A stretch of 64,000 nt of DNA from Apiospora phragmitis (Eukaryota; Ascomycota; Sordariomycetes; Amphisphaeriales; Apiosporaceae), in the NCBI GenBank assembly GCA_038363925.1, contig JAQQWL010000013.1, positions 2,356,001 to 2,420,000 of the forward strand, in the 5' to 3' direction. The notes under the pieces are model-generated. The model was given only the letters and a program-made list of their open reading frames with translations, searched no databases and had not been told where the DNA came from. Shown here piece by piece: positions 12,101-23,370 of the stretch. Position 1 is the stretch's first letter, and the number at the start of each line of letters is the position of its first letter. Made by a program: the position numbers and the translations under genes.

Positions 12101-14088
12101 ATCGTCGGCGACCTCACTGGCCTTCTGTGCATCATCAGCTACGGCGGCCCACTTGGCCAGCCAATTCTTGGGTGCCTCAGTGATGAACTCGCTTGACGTA
12201 GCCGCGTTCTTTGCTTCCTTCACGAATCGCTGGCGGTGCTCCTTTCGGGCCAAGAGAGAACCGAACCCGAACTCGGGGCTTGTCGCAACAGTTGTAGAGA
12301 TGCCGGCAGTCTTCGAGTTCAGGGCGTTGGCCATGTAGACTCGGCTTCCGAACAGCTGGTTAAGAATTTTGGTGTAGGCAGTTTCGAGTTTGGGCTGCTC
12401 CAGTTGAATGGTAGTCGATGCGGGAACATCTCGCTGGCCAACCTCGAGGTTTTGGAGAGGCTTCTCCGAAACAAGGTTCTGGAAGACGCCGCGAAGAGCT
12501 TGGGAGATGGTATCACTGGTAATGTAGCCCAGCTGATAGCCAACAACGTGCTCGACACCACCGAAGCCACTCTTTACTGAGGTGAGAATATCGATCAAAA
12601 GTGGGCCCCACTTCGTCGTCTTTCTTGAGATCTGCTCGATGACTGCTATCCGCTTAACAGACTTGGGGATTGTCTCAATAAGCTTGGATGCTAGCCACGG
12701 CCGGTAAAGTCTTGCCGTGATCATGCCAGACTTTGCGTACTCGTCAGTGGACTTAGCAGAATCGAGGGCCTCGGCAAAGATTCCGGCATCGGAGCCGAAA
12801 ACGAAAATGGCCTTGTCAGCAGTGGCTGGTCCGGACCACTCAAATGGATTGTATTCGCGACCGTTTGCCTGCTTGAACTGAGCCCAGATTGCTGTGACAT
12901 ACTTGTAGATATCCTCTGAGCTGACTACAGGCGCCTCAGCCTCGATGGTAGTCGCCGTAGAGACGCTTGGCGGGGCTGTCGATCCACTCTCTTGGCTCGA
13001 CTTCTCTGAAACCGCGGAAGACGTGGCCTTGGAGGCGGCGTCTAGTACTGTTGAGTCTGAAAGGCCGTTGGTGCCGTTGGCGGGGGCCTCGCGCCGCTCA
13101 GAGGCGATTGCGGATCTTCCGTCATCGGCATAGATGCCCGAGCCAGAGACGGGGGCGGCCTGGTATCTGCGGATATCGTCGATGTTCAGGACCTGTCGTA
13201 CGAACTCTGAGTCTTCGTTCGCAATAGGCTTGTCGTGTGCACAGGCGCCCGAATCGAAGAAGTGGATGACACCCTTTCCTGATCGAACTGCGAGAGCATG
13301 TGCTGTGATAGCCATATCTTGGGCCTCCTGTAAGGAGTCCGACTGCAGGAACGTCCATCCCGAGTTTCGGATTGCTGTTATGGAGGAGTAATCGGGCGAC
13401 TGGGGGGGCTGAAGGGAGACGTGAAGCACGACTGGGTAGTTGGCGAGCTTGTAGAGGTGGGCAATGGATGCCAGGAGGATCTCGGAGCTCGTAGTAACCG
13501 AGACGATGCGGCCGGAGCGAATCGGCGCAAAGACGGAGAGGAGAGGATCGTTGTTGTGCCTGACGGCTTGTATCTGGAGAAGAACTGTCAATCCGGCGCC
13601 CCATTTTCAGTGTATAGTCAAAACCGCAATATAACATACCTCAGGGACAGCGGTTTGGTCCTTTGCGACCAGGCTGGGATCCTTTCGTTCGGCGTACCGC
13701 TTAAGGTGGGATGAAAAAGCAGAATCCTGGGCCAACGAAGGCTGGACTGAGACAATTACATCGCTGGAAAGATAGGCGATTCTCGCAACTACACGGGAGC
13801 AAACGAGATCTTATTAGCTTTTCTAATTCTCAATTGTCTCTTCCCAAGTAATAGGGATCTGGACTGCGGAAGTGGAAGACGTTGTTGAAGTGACATGGCC
13901 ATGGACACCTGCGCTCGGCTTGCAGCAGCAGAATTGCCCCGCCATCCCACCATGGGACGTGGTTGGTGGGCTGTGGTGGTGACAGTGGTTTCTTATTGCA
14001 ACGTACCTGCCTCTTCGGGCGTGCGAATCTGGATATCCGCCATCTTTGCCGATGCCTGAGCTGAAGACGAACCGAAAAGGAAAGACAT
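9118..14088 (-). CDS. MET5: Sulfite reductase (NADPH) hemoprotein beta subunit, four exons, one apparent frameshift
   Basis: This enzyme subunit reduces sulfite to sulfide in cysteine and methionine synthesis. Exons are 14088-14007, 13788-13640, 13573-9211 and 9147-9118, with introns of 218, 66 and 63 bp bearing canonical ends. The start joins TPEEA to VARIAYLSSD across intron 1. Domain order is the N-terminal pyruvate-oxidoreductase-like region, a flavodoxin-like domain near residues 800-940 (LFASDNGNAQS), then duplicated nitrite/sulfite reductase domains. Iron-sulfur/siroheme ligands are the C-x5-C of CVAFPTC (near residue 1396) and the C-x3-C of GCPNGC (near 1436). The frame breaks at a C4 run (11228-11231 on plus) inside the conserved TSTAGQGEFPQ motif. 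Removing one base gives 4623 nt, or 1540 residues, typical of fungi. The neighbouring antisense frame of 563 residues is a shadow. The symbol follows the yeast MET5/ECM17 gene. Confidence 0.95.
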
Positions 14089-14893
14089 GGTGATGGATGT
14101 CGAGGGACTCCTCCCCAGGTTTTTATCTAGAAAGCGATTTTAATGGGGAGTAGAGCGATGGCGGCAGCATGACTTGAGGGGCTCGGCGTCTGGGAAATTA
14201 TTTTCTGGACACACTACAGCACTATTTTTTCTCGAATCGGCTGCTTGCTCCCAAGATGCCCGTCCCATCTGAGCCCCCGCTATGAGTGATAGTGGAAAAG
14301 CGGTGGTTTTATTGCCTCCAATGTCAGCTGCTATCTCTGCTATGGTGCAATTGTCATCCGCTGCCATTGATCGATGGCGTGATCGCGACTAGTCCCCATG
14401 GTGCCACCCCAGAGACCGAAACCGCCCAATTGCAGTGCTTCCCAAGGTCAGAAACAGAGAACCGCCTGGACCCCGAACTGGTGCCAAATGCCATTTCGAA
14501 CCCAAAAGACCGAGCCTCCTCCGCTTAAATCGCTGTTACCCCTGCAGACCCTGCACACTGGCTGCACTAAGACGGCTGTCGGTCGCCTGGAATTAGCCTC
14601 AACGGGCGGCTGAGAGAGCTGACCATATTTAATGTATCCCGACAGCCGCTCCAGTAGGCCTATAACTCTAGGGACGCTGCCCATCACCACCACTTTCCAA
14701 GAACAATATTGGGTCTTAAATACGAATGTAAATTGAACAAAATATGGCATTTATGACTTAGACTCATCATTATCATTCTTTCGGTCTAGATACTCGCTAA
14801 TTGTACAAGTCCCGTCTGTTGTAAGACGGTGATTGCTACAAACACCGACTTCCGACAGCCGCCCCAAAGCCGCTCATACCCCAGAACCCAAGT

Positions 14894-14903
14894 ATGGCGT
14901 CAT
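14894..14903. promoter_or_regulatory. Candidate CYS3/MetR sulfur-regulator site
   Basis: ATGGCGTCAT matches the published palindromic consensus ATGRYRYCAT bound by CYS3/MetR bZIP regulators of sulfur genes. It lies about 806 bp upstream of the MET5 start, beyond the 3' end of KEI1. One such match is expected by chance in 64 kb, and another occurs near 59378, so only its position supports it. Confidence 0.35.
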
Positions 14904-15012
14904 GCAGATGTGGATATACAACAGTACAACAGGCCATCAATGATCAGAGAATGGCTGGCAGTCGACAGAGATAAACTCTCAAATTGGTAATAATAAATGC
15001 AGGCGGTCACAT

Positions 15013-15845
15013 TCAAGCTGAAGCAACCTTGTTGCTTCGGAACTTGAATCGGACATTCTTGGCCCACTCATCGTCCTGCTTCTGGCCGCCGAGCCAGAAC
15101 CCTCTGCCCACCGAGAGCATCGCACGACCGATCTTGCCCTTGTAGCCCTCGCCCTCGGGCGTGCCCTCCGCAAAGGGGTTGCCAGCCAACTCGGGGTTCT
15201 CGCCCCAGCCCTGCTGTTTCGCGTTGCGGTGCTGCATCATGACCGACTGCGCGTACGCCATGATGACGAGCGTGAAGTAGACGCGGATGAGGCAGAAGAT
15301 GACGATGAAGCTCGTGCTTGCGGTCGTGTCGATGGCCTTCATGAAGGCGCTCAGGGGAACGCCCGTATCGGCGGAGTCGGGCGGCGTCGGCCCGCCCGTC
15401 TTGCCGCTGGCCAGGTACCAGCTGACGGCGAAGACGGTGGTGTAGCAGGTGTTGACGACAGTGTCGACGATGTAGAGCCAGGCGAAGGCGAGGTTCTGGA
15501 AGGGCGTCTGCTTTCGGATGTGCGGCAGGCAGTACGCGAGGATGCCGAGCGCGACGACCGAGTAGACGTACATCGACAGCTGCAGGGCCGACAGGTGGAA
15601 GCCGGTCAGAATGGCGAGTAGTCCGTAGAGTCCGGTCGCTTTGTTGAATAGAAAGGAGAGCGCAATCATCTCGGTGCCGCTCTGGAGGCTCATGAGCCCG
15701 AGGAACGTCTGCGACGACAGGGTCAGTGATGCTGTTGCTGCTGCTGGGCAGGCTGGTAGGCGTTGGGCACGCGACCGCCTCCACTTCGAAAGCTACTAAC
15801 CTTGGGACGAGGCAGCTGGAGCTGCACGCCGGCGGGAAGCAACAT
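15013..15845 (-). CDS. KEI1: Inositol phosphorylceramide synthase subunit Kei1
   Basis: Kei1 is the Golgi membrane partner of the Aur1 catalytic subunit, which makes inositol phosphorylceramide for fungal sphingolipids. Exon 1 (15845-15801) encodes MLLPAGVQLQLPRPK. Exon 2 (15708-15013) begins TFLGLMSLQSG, the usual Kei1 opening. The 92 bp intron has a GTTAGT donor, a CTGAC branch point and a GCAG acceptor. The 246-residue product has hydrophobic segments near residues 24-45, 50-70, 85-105 and 135-160, and a polar basic tail. That size and layout fit the family. Both exons are intact, in contrast to the neighbouring genes. The gene lies tail-to-head with MET5 on the same strand, about 0.9 kb apart, with no functional link implied. 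Confidence 0.92.
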
Positions 15846-18566
15846 GTTTGTAGATAGTGTCGATAAAAGCCGTTGGAGTGCTGAAGTATGATTCGAGCCG
15901 TCGCTAGGGTGGCTTTTGGCTGCTAGAGGTAGGGAGACTGAAGCGCTTCTAGGCAAAAGGAGAGCAGCGAGCGACACCGATTGCAGATTCCTCTCGAAAC
16001 GATGACGCCCGGCTGGCTCGGCCCCACGGACTTTAGCGCCTCCACTGCAACTGATTGGTTACTCATGCACCTTTAGCGCCATGTCACCTTCATAATTCAC
16101 GTGCAATATCACCAACATCAAACTTGATTCCAATTCTGGTCGTACATTGACTTGCTGGTCCAGAGCCAGGGATCAACTTTCGGCAGGTTGGATTGCGATA
16201 CTGCCCCGACTATATCGTTGATGTAAGCTCTTGAGCAGCTCTGAGCACACTTTGAACGCCTTATGTACGTTGAATCCATAAATTAAGCAGGACAGCAATG
16301 CATCCTCAGACAAGGGAAACCAGAGTTTTGATCTGCATGATCTCAATGGCGACACATGTCAGTAATGACCAAGATGTTGACTATATATCACCTAGTTGCA
16401 GATTTGACTTGGGCATGCTTGATAGTTCTCCCAGCATGGAGTTTGTGGGGGTTATGGGCGGATACCATATCTCCTCTGCGAGACCTTACCTCGAATTACA
16501 TAGTTGCTCAATAACGTTCATAAACATCTGAACTCACCGTCTTTCGACCCTTCTCTTTACAATGTATGGTTTTGACCATATCACTTGGTAGCATGTTCTT
16601 GCATTCCAAAGGATCACGATGATCATTTGATAAACATGCTGACGGCCATCCCCTTGTGACTATCCGCCAAGGAAGCCCAGTTCGTAACAGCATATAACCA
16701 AGAACCTCGCCTTCCATTGCTGCTTGAATTGCTGGATCGACATGTCTACCTGGCTACGATCATGAACTCCGCTTTGTATCCTGGCATAGATTCGCGGACT
16801 TTGGTACACCTGGACAGGTCTCCAGCCTCCATATGCCCGCTAGCCATGGCAGATGCAAAACGCAGATGTTGTAATATTGTCTGAGCTGGGCATCGCTGGA
16901 GGTGCCGTATGCAGAAGAGATTTACTCGATGTTTGACTGTTGGTTCTGGACCTTCTGTGGTGGGATGCTCACTGGACATTGGCGGGCGTCTGCAATGTAG
17001 CTGAAATCGTACTTGGCGAAAATCTGTCGAATTAGGTCCTATAGATTGATGGTGCACATGACTTACCAGTTGTACGTTCTGTAAGTACTGAGACTAGGCT
17101 GTCTAACATGTTTCCAATTGTGCCAATGGCTTCAGTCGAACTCAATCTAGTCTCTCATGGAAACTTGTCCAGTCTCTGCGACATGGAAGATAAATCCAGG
17201 GCTTTCAGGCGGCCGCTTGAGTGTTCAGGTCTCTTCCTTTCCAGCATTTATTATTGATTCTCAACATCTTTATTTGCGACCGTGGCTACGCGCCAAAAAG
17301 CTATAGCCAGCCTACATAGTCCGAATCAATGATTACAGTGAAATCATAGTGGCATGCTTCTAAGCCGTCTGAGGCCCATACATGCGTCGCCTACATAGGG
17401 ACGACGATATAAATCATGCCACATCAAACTTTCTCTAAGTCCAACATTGGAGGCCCTGGAACGTGAAGTTCTCGATGAATCATTATATTTGGCAATCGTA
17501 TGGTTAGCTTTCTCATTGTCCTTGGCGGTTGCTATAGCATGTCTAGATAGAACGTTTACTCATTGCAAAATGAATACTTTTCACTAAATACGAGGGTAAC
17601 TCCCTCATTGCCAACCCGACTTGGTTTTGAAGAGACCTGATACTTCAACATATACCATGACTTGGGCAAAGCAAATCTTGCGTCTGACGTAGACTCACCA
17701 TCCGAATATCTGGTGGAACTAGAAGACCGTTCCGGATTGTGTGCGATATTCAGCAAATAAGGGAATCACTGCCAGCTATATGAAGTTATGTTTGATTCTA
17801 ATGCTAAGCTACTTGCAAATTATGAGGGTATACTCTGGACACCGCCTAGTTGCTTGGGCATCTGGTGGCATATATTGAATCTTGTTCCGATTAGCGTATT
17901 ACGATTTGCACTTGCTTCTATGAGAATACAGATACCCCTGAGACGTTAGGCAAGCCTTCTCAATTCCGGCAGGATGGAATACCCAATGACCAAGGAGAAG
18001 AGGAAGTCTCGCGAGACGAGATCACTTAAGGTTGGTGGGTACACAGCTGACTGCAAAGTCTGATTTCATGACGCAGAGAAGGTAGAAGAACAGTATCCTA
18101 CATCCCGAGGCCAATTCGGGGAGTTCAGGTATGGTAGGACTACTCAAGGTGTAAGTACAATTGATGTTCTTGTTCATGAAGTCCTGGTGATCCACTTCAT
18201 CATAAAGCAGCAGTCCATATACATGCTCCAATCCTGGAGTAACATCCTTGGGGTTGTTCTGCTCGCACCTGACAATGAGCTTATACGACTCCTTGTTATT
18301 AATATAGAGAGTAGTCAAGTTTCTGCGCGTGCTTGAGCCTTCTGAATCTCTCGGGCATTACTCGCTTTGCTATACTCTGCCCCTTTGTAGACTAATAGGG
18401 GTTATCAAAACCCAATATAACAACATGAGTTATCGTGATCCCATTAAGACACACTTCCTGAGGTCCGGGGCTGCCTGGCCTGTCGGCGATCACCCCTCAA
18501 ATGCCCAAATCGTGGACCTTGTCGGCGACTAAGCTTAGGAAGCCTTGAAATCCCCAGGCTTACCCT
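15846..18566. other. AT-richer gene-poor stretch
   Basis: The proximal part is the KEI1 promoter. Beyond about 16.1 kb only short frames occur. Minus-strand segments 17060-16508 (with a GTGAGT donor-like site near 16541) and 18318-18022 read more like exons than the rest, but I could not chain them and recognise no domain. The higher AT content and scattered stops suggest an old decayed gene. A CACGTG lies near 16099. Confidence 0.35.
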
Positions 18567-18724
18567 CGCAGTGGCAGCAGAAACCCTATCGACTGCTGAC
18601 AACCGAAGTAATACAGCTCCCTCACCACCCTAGCTCTGTTGCTCTCGCAGTGTCAACTGGAATCCTATCGACTGCTGACAACCGAAATAATGCGGATTCT
18701 TCACCACCCTAGCCCTATTGCCCA
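18567..18724. repeat. Two-copy 79 bp tandem repeat upstream of the C2H2 gene
   Basis: CTATCGACTGCTGACAACCG occurs at 18586 and again at 18665. Each is followed by a related stretch ending CACCACCCTAGC. The repeat ends just upstream of the TATA-like element, so it may be duplicated promoter sequence. Confidence 0.75.
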
Positions 18725-18745
18725 CGGTAGCTTCATTCTCTCGGC

Positions 18746-18753
18746 TATATATA
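18746..18753 (+). promoter_or_regulatory. TATA-like element of the C2H2 gene
   Basis: TATATATA lies 396 bp upstream of the proposed ATG at 19149. It is followed by a pyrimidine-rich leader (many CTTC and CCTTC runs), as is common in fungal promoters and 5' leaders. Confidence 0.5.
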
Positions 18754-19018
18754 GACCCATTCATTCCCGAACCTCAAACATTTCACCACAATCATTTTTC
18801 CTTCTCAACCACCAAGTTCTGGAACGAACTTCCTGCACTCCCGCACATACACACTTCTTCTCTACGTCTTGAACCACCACCATCGTAGTTCATCTTTCTT
18901 CTCCTTCATCAACAAACATCAGCAAAGCCTTCTGTTTCTTTTACCTTCACACTTCCTTCACCCGGTCTTCTTTGTTGCCGTCCGACCTTCCATCACCACA
19001 AACCTCCACCGCACCTAG

Positions 19019-19125
19019 CGGACTTTCTCGAAAGTGCCAGTGGCTTGGAGGAGCTGGAACACTATTGGACACTTTCGTTTTCTCATCCATCGAACACGAA
19101 ACAGGGTACCATCATCTAGCAAGCA
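19019..19125 (+). repeat. Dispersed repeat in the 5' leader, copy 1 (partner at 47.4 kb)
   Basis: This segment is closely related to 47431-47530. Both read GACTTTCTCGA(A/C)AGTG, then TTGGAGGAGCTGGA, a GAACACGAA block and GGGTACCATCATC. Both copies keep an open plus-strand frame with similar translation (SRxCQWxGGAG), although here it lies in the apparent 5' untranslated leader of the C2H2 gene. Confidence 0.75.
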
Positions 19126-19148
19126 AAGGCTATTCCATCACCGCTACC

Positions 19149-20674
19149 ATGGACGACGAACTTGACGAGTATGGTCAACCTCTGGTGCTTCCTTGCACAT
19201 ATCCATCTTGCCATGGATGTGAGCATTGCAACAGTCATCTTGCTTACCCAGAGCTTGGTGATGATGGCCGCCCCATCACCAGCCATGACCAGCATACTCA
19301 ACAGTAAGTAAGACCTATTTCATTGTTCCTCCAACTTCGACATCCCACAACCTTCCACTCCTCTCATCCTACGTCACACTTCCACTCCTCTCAATAACAA
19401 TGATCATCATACACAACAGTAGGTAACACCTTTTCACTTTTCTCACGACTTCAACATGACACATCCTTGCACTTCTCTCACCAACAATGATCATCATACA
19501 CAACAGGAAGTAATACCTCATTCACTTTTCCCACAACTTCGCCAACCGTTTTTAACCATTCCGTCTTTGGTATAGAGACATTGGAGAACTTCACACACAG
19601 GTAAATCCTGCCGCAGCATCACTCGGAGATCACATACCTCAGGTGACCTCAGCATCAACCATAGCCCATTCCTTTCCATCCCATCCAGATATGCTTGGCT
19701 CTTTGCCTACGTTTGGTTCCGCACAAATGTCTCACTATGCACTTCCACATACGCTTGATTCTTCAGGTGAGTTTGGCTCTTTATATCCGCTGCCCCACGC
19801 GCCTATGTTTCCATCCCACCTCCATACGCCTGACACTACACATACATATGACTCCGCGCATACTTCTAGCTCTTCACATGGGTTTGTATCTCCTTCATAT
19901 ACACTTGGCCATCCCTATACACCTGACAGTCCTTCACATATGCTTGGGCCTTCACATACACCTGGCTCTTCACATAGGTTTGGCACTCTTCCGCGTCCGT
20001 TTCATAGAACTTCAAGTCCGTTTCACGACACCTTAAGTGCGTTTCTCGGCACGCCAGATCCGTTTGGCGGTCGTTCACATTCGTTCGGGCTTTCCAACAC
20101 GGTTGGCGCTACTCACGCTCCTTCCTTCCCAACCTATTCCTCTAACAAAACAGCCTCTGACCATCCGATCATCCCTGCTAACCACCATCTGCCGGTAGAG
20201 GTTGATCAGAGACTCGCTGGCCAGACACTCTCTGCTGCTGCTCCACAGGTAACTACCACTATTGCCCCCACCACACACCCCTCTACCACCGCAACTTCCT
20301 CCCGTTACGTTTGCGGGGTGTGTGGTAACAGCTACCCAACTCGGGGCCAGCGGCAACGCCATAGGACCGAGAAGCACCACAACTTGACGGCCATGGGGCG
20401 GGTTCGCCAACAAGCCCAGGGACTGCCCCGCATTCACATTTGCAGCAATTGCAACATGGGATTCCATACAGCGGGGTCATTGAGGACACACGAGGAGAAC
20501 ATGCACAACCCAAACTCCAGATACCAGAAGATGAAGCAGAAGAAAAAGACGCCGTGTCCGGTTCCGGGGTGTGACAAAATCTTGAACTCGGAGAAACTAC
20601 TGAGAGACCACGTGAGCCGTTATCACCGTGATCGTGATCATGATGGCGATGGTGGCGGTGGCGTCCAACAGTAA
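19149..20674 (+). CDS. C2H2 zinc-finger protein, two exons
   Basis: This is a probable sequence-specific DNA-binding protein. Exon 1 is 19149-19303 and exon 2 is 19576-20674, giving 417 residues. The acceptor TATAG before AGAC restores the frame and yields QQDIGELHTQ across the junction. If unspliced, exon 1 ends at a stop after 52 residues. Residues of roughly 80-230 are a Ser/Pro/His/Thr-rich linker with loose repeats such as HTPD and SHTPGSS. Three fingers follow near the C terminus: CGVC with HRTEKH, CSNC with HEENMH, and CPVPGC with HVSRYH. The last sixteen residues or so are Asp/His/Gly-rich. It is the only intact gene bordering the mosaic region, and a decayed relative of its fingers occurs at 26.1 kb. 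Target genes are unknown. Confidence 0.75.
19284..19545 (+). repeat. Triplicated exon-intron junction unit inside the C2H2 intron
   Basis: Three related blocks begin near 19284, 19397 and 19485. Each runs ATGA(C/T)CA(G/T)CATAC, then CAACAG, a donor-like GTAAGTAAG, GTAGGTAAC or GGAAGTAAT, then a pyrimidine-rich tail. Only the first has a full GTAAGT donor in frame with exon 1. The others look like duplicated, weaker or dead donor sites. Confidence 0.65.
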
Positions 20675-20748
20675 AATGTTGGTTATCCACGAGTGGCGAT
20701 GAGACTCGGGCGATTCTGCCACAGCCCGAGCAAAGAAAGCCTTACAGA

Positions 20749-21130
20749 TTGAAGAAGGCTGTACGAGATACAAACAATACCTGGATCCTTCGGTGGAAAA
20801 GACGAAAAAGCAGCGGCTGTACATTACATCAAGCAAAACGACAAAAACACTTGGAAAACCTAAAGAAGGAAAAAAAGAAAAAGAAAGAAAAACGGATGAA
20901 AATCCACCAAGTTCAGACGAAGGACCAGAGCCAGCAGGGAACCCAGCTGACATGTGGTGGCACTGGAGAAGTCATCTGTTGCGATGGTATGTTGATCCCT
21001 TCTTATTATCTCAATTCCTGTTGCTGACTATACACAAGGCTGCAACTACTGTTTCCATTGTGTGAAGACACGCCACAAGCCTCTTGTATTTGTGGAGGGT
21101 GGAGGATATTACTATTGACTGCCGATCGTT
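20749..21130 (+). pseudogene. PHD-finger gene fragment with intact intron
   Basis: A lysine-rich linker leads into CGGTGEVICCDG. A 52 bp intron (20987-21038: GTATGT donor, CTGAC branch, CAAG acceptor) separates this from GCNYCFHC. Joined, the pattern matches a PHD finger, a zinc-binding reader of histone tails: Cys, CCDGC, FHC, then an aromatic triplet before a final DCR. The first zinc-binding Cys is missing, and the end breaks at a TGA with the continuation (DCRSLYREV) in another frame. Intact PHD proteins are much longer. It lies 75 bp downstream of the C2H2 stop, but nothing shows the two were one gene. Confidence 0.6.
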
Positions 21131-21435
21131 GTACCGCGAGGTCGACAAGGATACTTATGAGCGACTGCCCAGCTTCCTGCCCAAAACGATTCACCGTTTC
21201 CGAGTCTCTTACGTCGTGCGCGACATGACCAAGTCGCTCAGTGTCGCATTGAGTACTTATACCACTATTGCCGCAAGCATTAGTGGATATCCACTTCTGT
21301 GTGCGACACTAAGTCGCACAGCCAACTCGCAGACACTGCCCAGGACGACTTCCCTGAGCTTACAAGCGTGGTTATTGGCGTTACCGATGATATCTCGAGA
21401 CGCGCCGGAGCCATGAGATTGGTAGTGGAACCCTT

Positions 21436-21545
21436 GTTCGCGAACAAAGGCATCGACTTTGCTTGGAGAGAAGATGTTCGCAAACAAAGGCATCGACTTT
21501 TCTTGGAGAGAAGACACTTACCTCCAAGAAGACACTTACAGCCCA
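21436..21545 (+). repeat. Short tandem duplication, about 43 bp unit
   Basis: TTCGC(G/A)AACAAAGGCATCG followed by ACTTT(G/T)CTTGGAGAGAAGA occurs twice back to back near 21437 and 21478, then a shorter AAGAAGACACTTAC echo. It lies in broken coding-like sequence. Confidence 0.7.
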
Positions 21546-22246
21546 TCTGCGCGTGCCCTTGTTCTTGGTGCGACTAGGCCAGTAATTGGGGTAGTTTTTG
21601 AAGAATGCCTATTCTTGGTTTCATCTGAGTCACGTTGAAGATGTATGGTCCTACCTGAATCATACTACAAGATGTTGGCCTGTCCCCCTTCCCGTCTGGA
21701 AGCCCAAGTCTGCCGACGAGGATTCTGACAAATTTGTCGAGCTGCTCGACACTGAGGAGAAGAAGCCTGCTGCCGCAAAGCCTGCTGCCAAGGCTGCCAA
21801 CTCAAGCACGCGCCTGCGGCCTTCCTTGGATGTAGTAGCCGTTTCTCAGGCTCCTTCTCCGGGGTCGAGCCCTAGCCTTCCGCCCCCAAGCCGGCTGCTT
21901 CTGACAACACCAAGGATTCTTGGATGTCCGCCGTCCCCTGTGAGGAGGAACAGATGAAGCTGCTCCAGGGCGAAGACTCCTGGAACGAGGTTACCACCAA
22001 GAAGAGCACGAAGGGAAAGAAGGTCACCGACAGCTCTGCCAATGCGGCCTCGACCGAGAACGTTGCCGCCACTGCAACTCCGGCTGTTGTATCAATATTT
22101 CCCAATCACCCTGTTACTTCTGGGGAATACAAAGCCATACCAAAAGGCTAAGAATGGGAAGAAGCATTCCTACTTGGGCAACCGCCAAGTCCCACGTAGA
22201 GAGAAAGCAGAAGACCGTCAAGAAAGAGGCTCTCCCTCACATAGAG

Positions 22247-22454
22247 ACTCGCTTCTTCATGGTCAAGAGCGTCGATACCCGCAACATCCTCCCACGTTCT
22301 GGCATGGATTCTAACTTAGAGGCGTTCGGCCATTATCCCGCAGATGGTAGCGTCGCGCTTCTTCATGATCAAGAGCGTTGACACTCGCAACATCTTCACC
22401 TGCCAGGAGGACAATATCTGGGCCACCTCGTCAGTCGAGAAAGGTAACGTCCTG
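22247..22454 (+). pseudogene. YTH-domain fragment, partly duplicated in tandem
   Basis: YTH domains bind N6-methyladenosine in RNA. The second copy, from 22353, reads SRFFMIKSVDTRNI and continues with QEDNIWATS; the R-F-F-x-I-K-S and Q-x-D-x-x-W-A-T spacing matches the start of fungal YTH domains. The first copy, about 100 bp upstream, repeats TRFFMVKSVDTRNI and then diverges. The two copies are in different frames. The aromatic-cage residues further downstream are absent, so no functional reader can be made. I take it as a captured gene fragment that was duplicated in place. Confidence 0.6.
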
Positions 22455-23221
22455 GCATGTTGTCTTGCTTTTTTGGTCTTGATCTCGTTGCGAGCATTTT
22501 GGCTCAAGACCAACTTGAGCAGCGACGATGTCAAAGCACTCGAGGTCATGCTCGCCCAGGTTGAGGCCTTGAAGAGAAATATCACTCATGCTCTCGGATC
22601 CTCTCGAGGCGACGATGCCGGTTCGGATCCCAACGCCCAAGGCTGCTGAGAGCAATGGCATGGAGGATTCGATGTAACTGGACTAGGGGGGCCGGACTTC
22701 GTGCTCCATTTGCGTCTGGGGTGTGTTCAAGGTGCTACCCTGTAGCTACCCTGCAACGGAACTCGTTTCTTTTCGAACATTACCAGAAGACGATGTTATA
22801 GAGAACGAAGCCGATTGGCCTGTTTAATCTCGGTGTCTCTGGTGCGGTTGAGGATTGTCCGTAGCTTGGCAAGATGTGGCAAGAAACGACCTTACCATGG
22901 GAGAGTAAGGGTAGTCTGGTACTTCACCTCCTACTAAGAGACGCACAGTAGTGAAAGCCAGCCTTGAGCGGACGGGATCCCTAGTATTCAGCAGGATATG
23001 GTCGTATGTGGCAGGAATCTGGGGTGGCAGGTCACATTTGCGAGAGCCAGGACACCGAGCTGCGGACGGCTCTCATCAGCAGCCCGTCATGGTTGCCACC
23101 AAGGAGACTCGCTTGACCCGCCAGACCGTTCAAGAGCAAGACGAGGATGCTATCGACCGAGCAGTTCTCAACGGGATTGCTGTTCACGATTAGCTGCTAA
23201 GCAAATGGGTTACGTTTAATA

Positions 23222-23370
23222 CGTGCGTTGATGTGTCGCATTCAATACGTGTATTGGTTGGTTGGTGCATTGCATTCAGTGTAAGCATCCTTCCGTTTAA
23301 TACGGGTATCGGAGAGCTTCCGTTCAATGCGGCTATTGGCAAGCTTACGTTCAATACGGTGAAGGAAGTA
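23222..23370 (+). repeat. Minisatellite with CGTTCAATACG-like core
   Basis: Roughly six degenerate units of 24-30 bp carry variants of TTTAATACG, CATTCAATACG, CGTTTAATACGG and CGTTCAATACGG. The core resembles those at 37.4 kb (reverse complement) and 50.6 kb. Confidence 0.7.

Noticed and set aside
15068..15784. A 238-codon minus-strand open frame overlapping KEI1
   Set aside because: It is KEI1 read in another frame (Arg/His/Pro-rich) and also crosses the KEI1 intron.
23222..23370. Regular short repeats reminiscent of a CRISPR array
   Set aside because: Units are degenerate, unevenly spaced and in a eukaryotic genome; they are a minisatellite.
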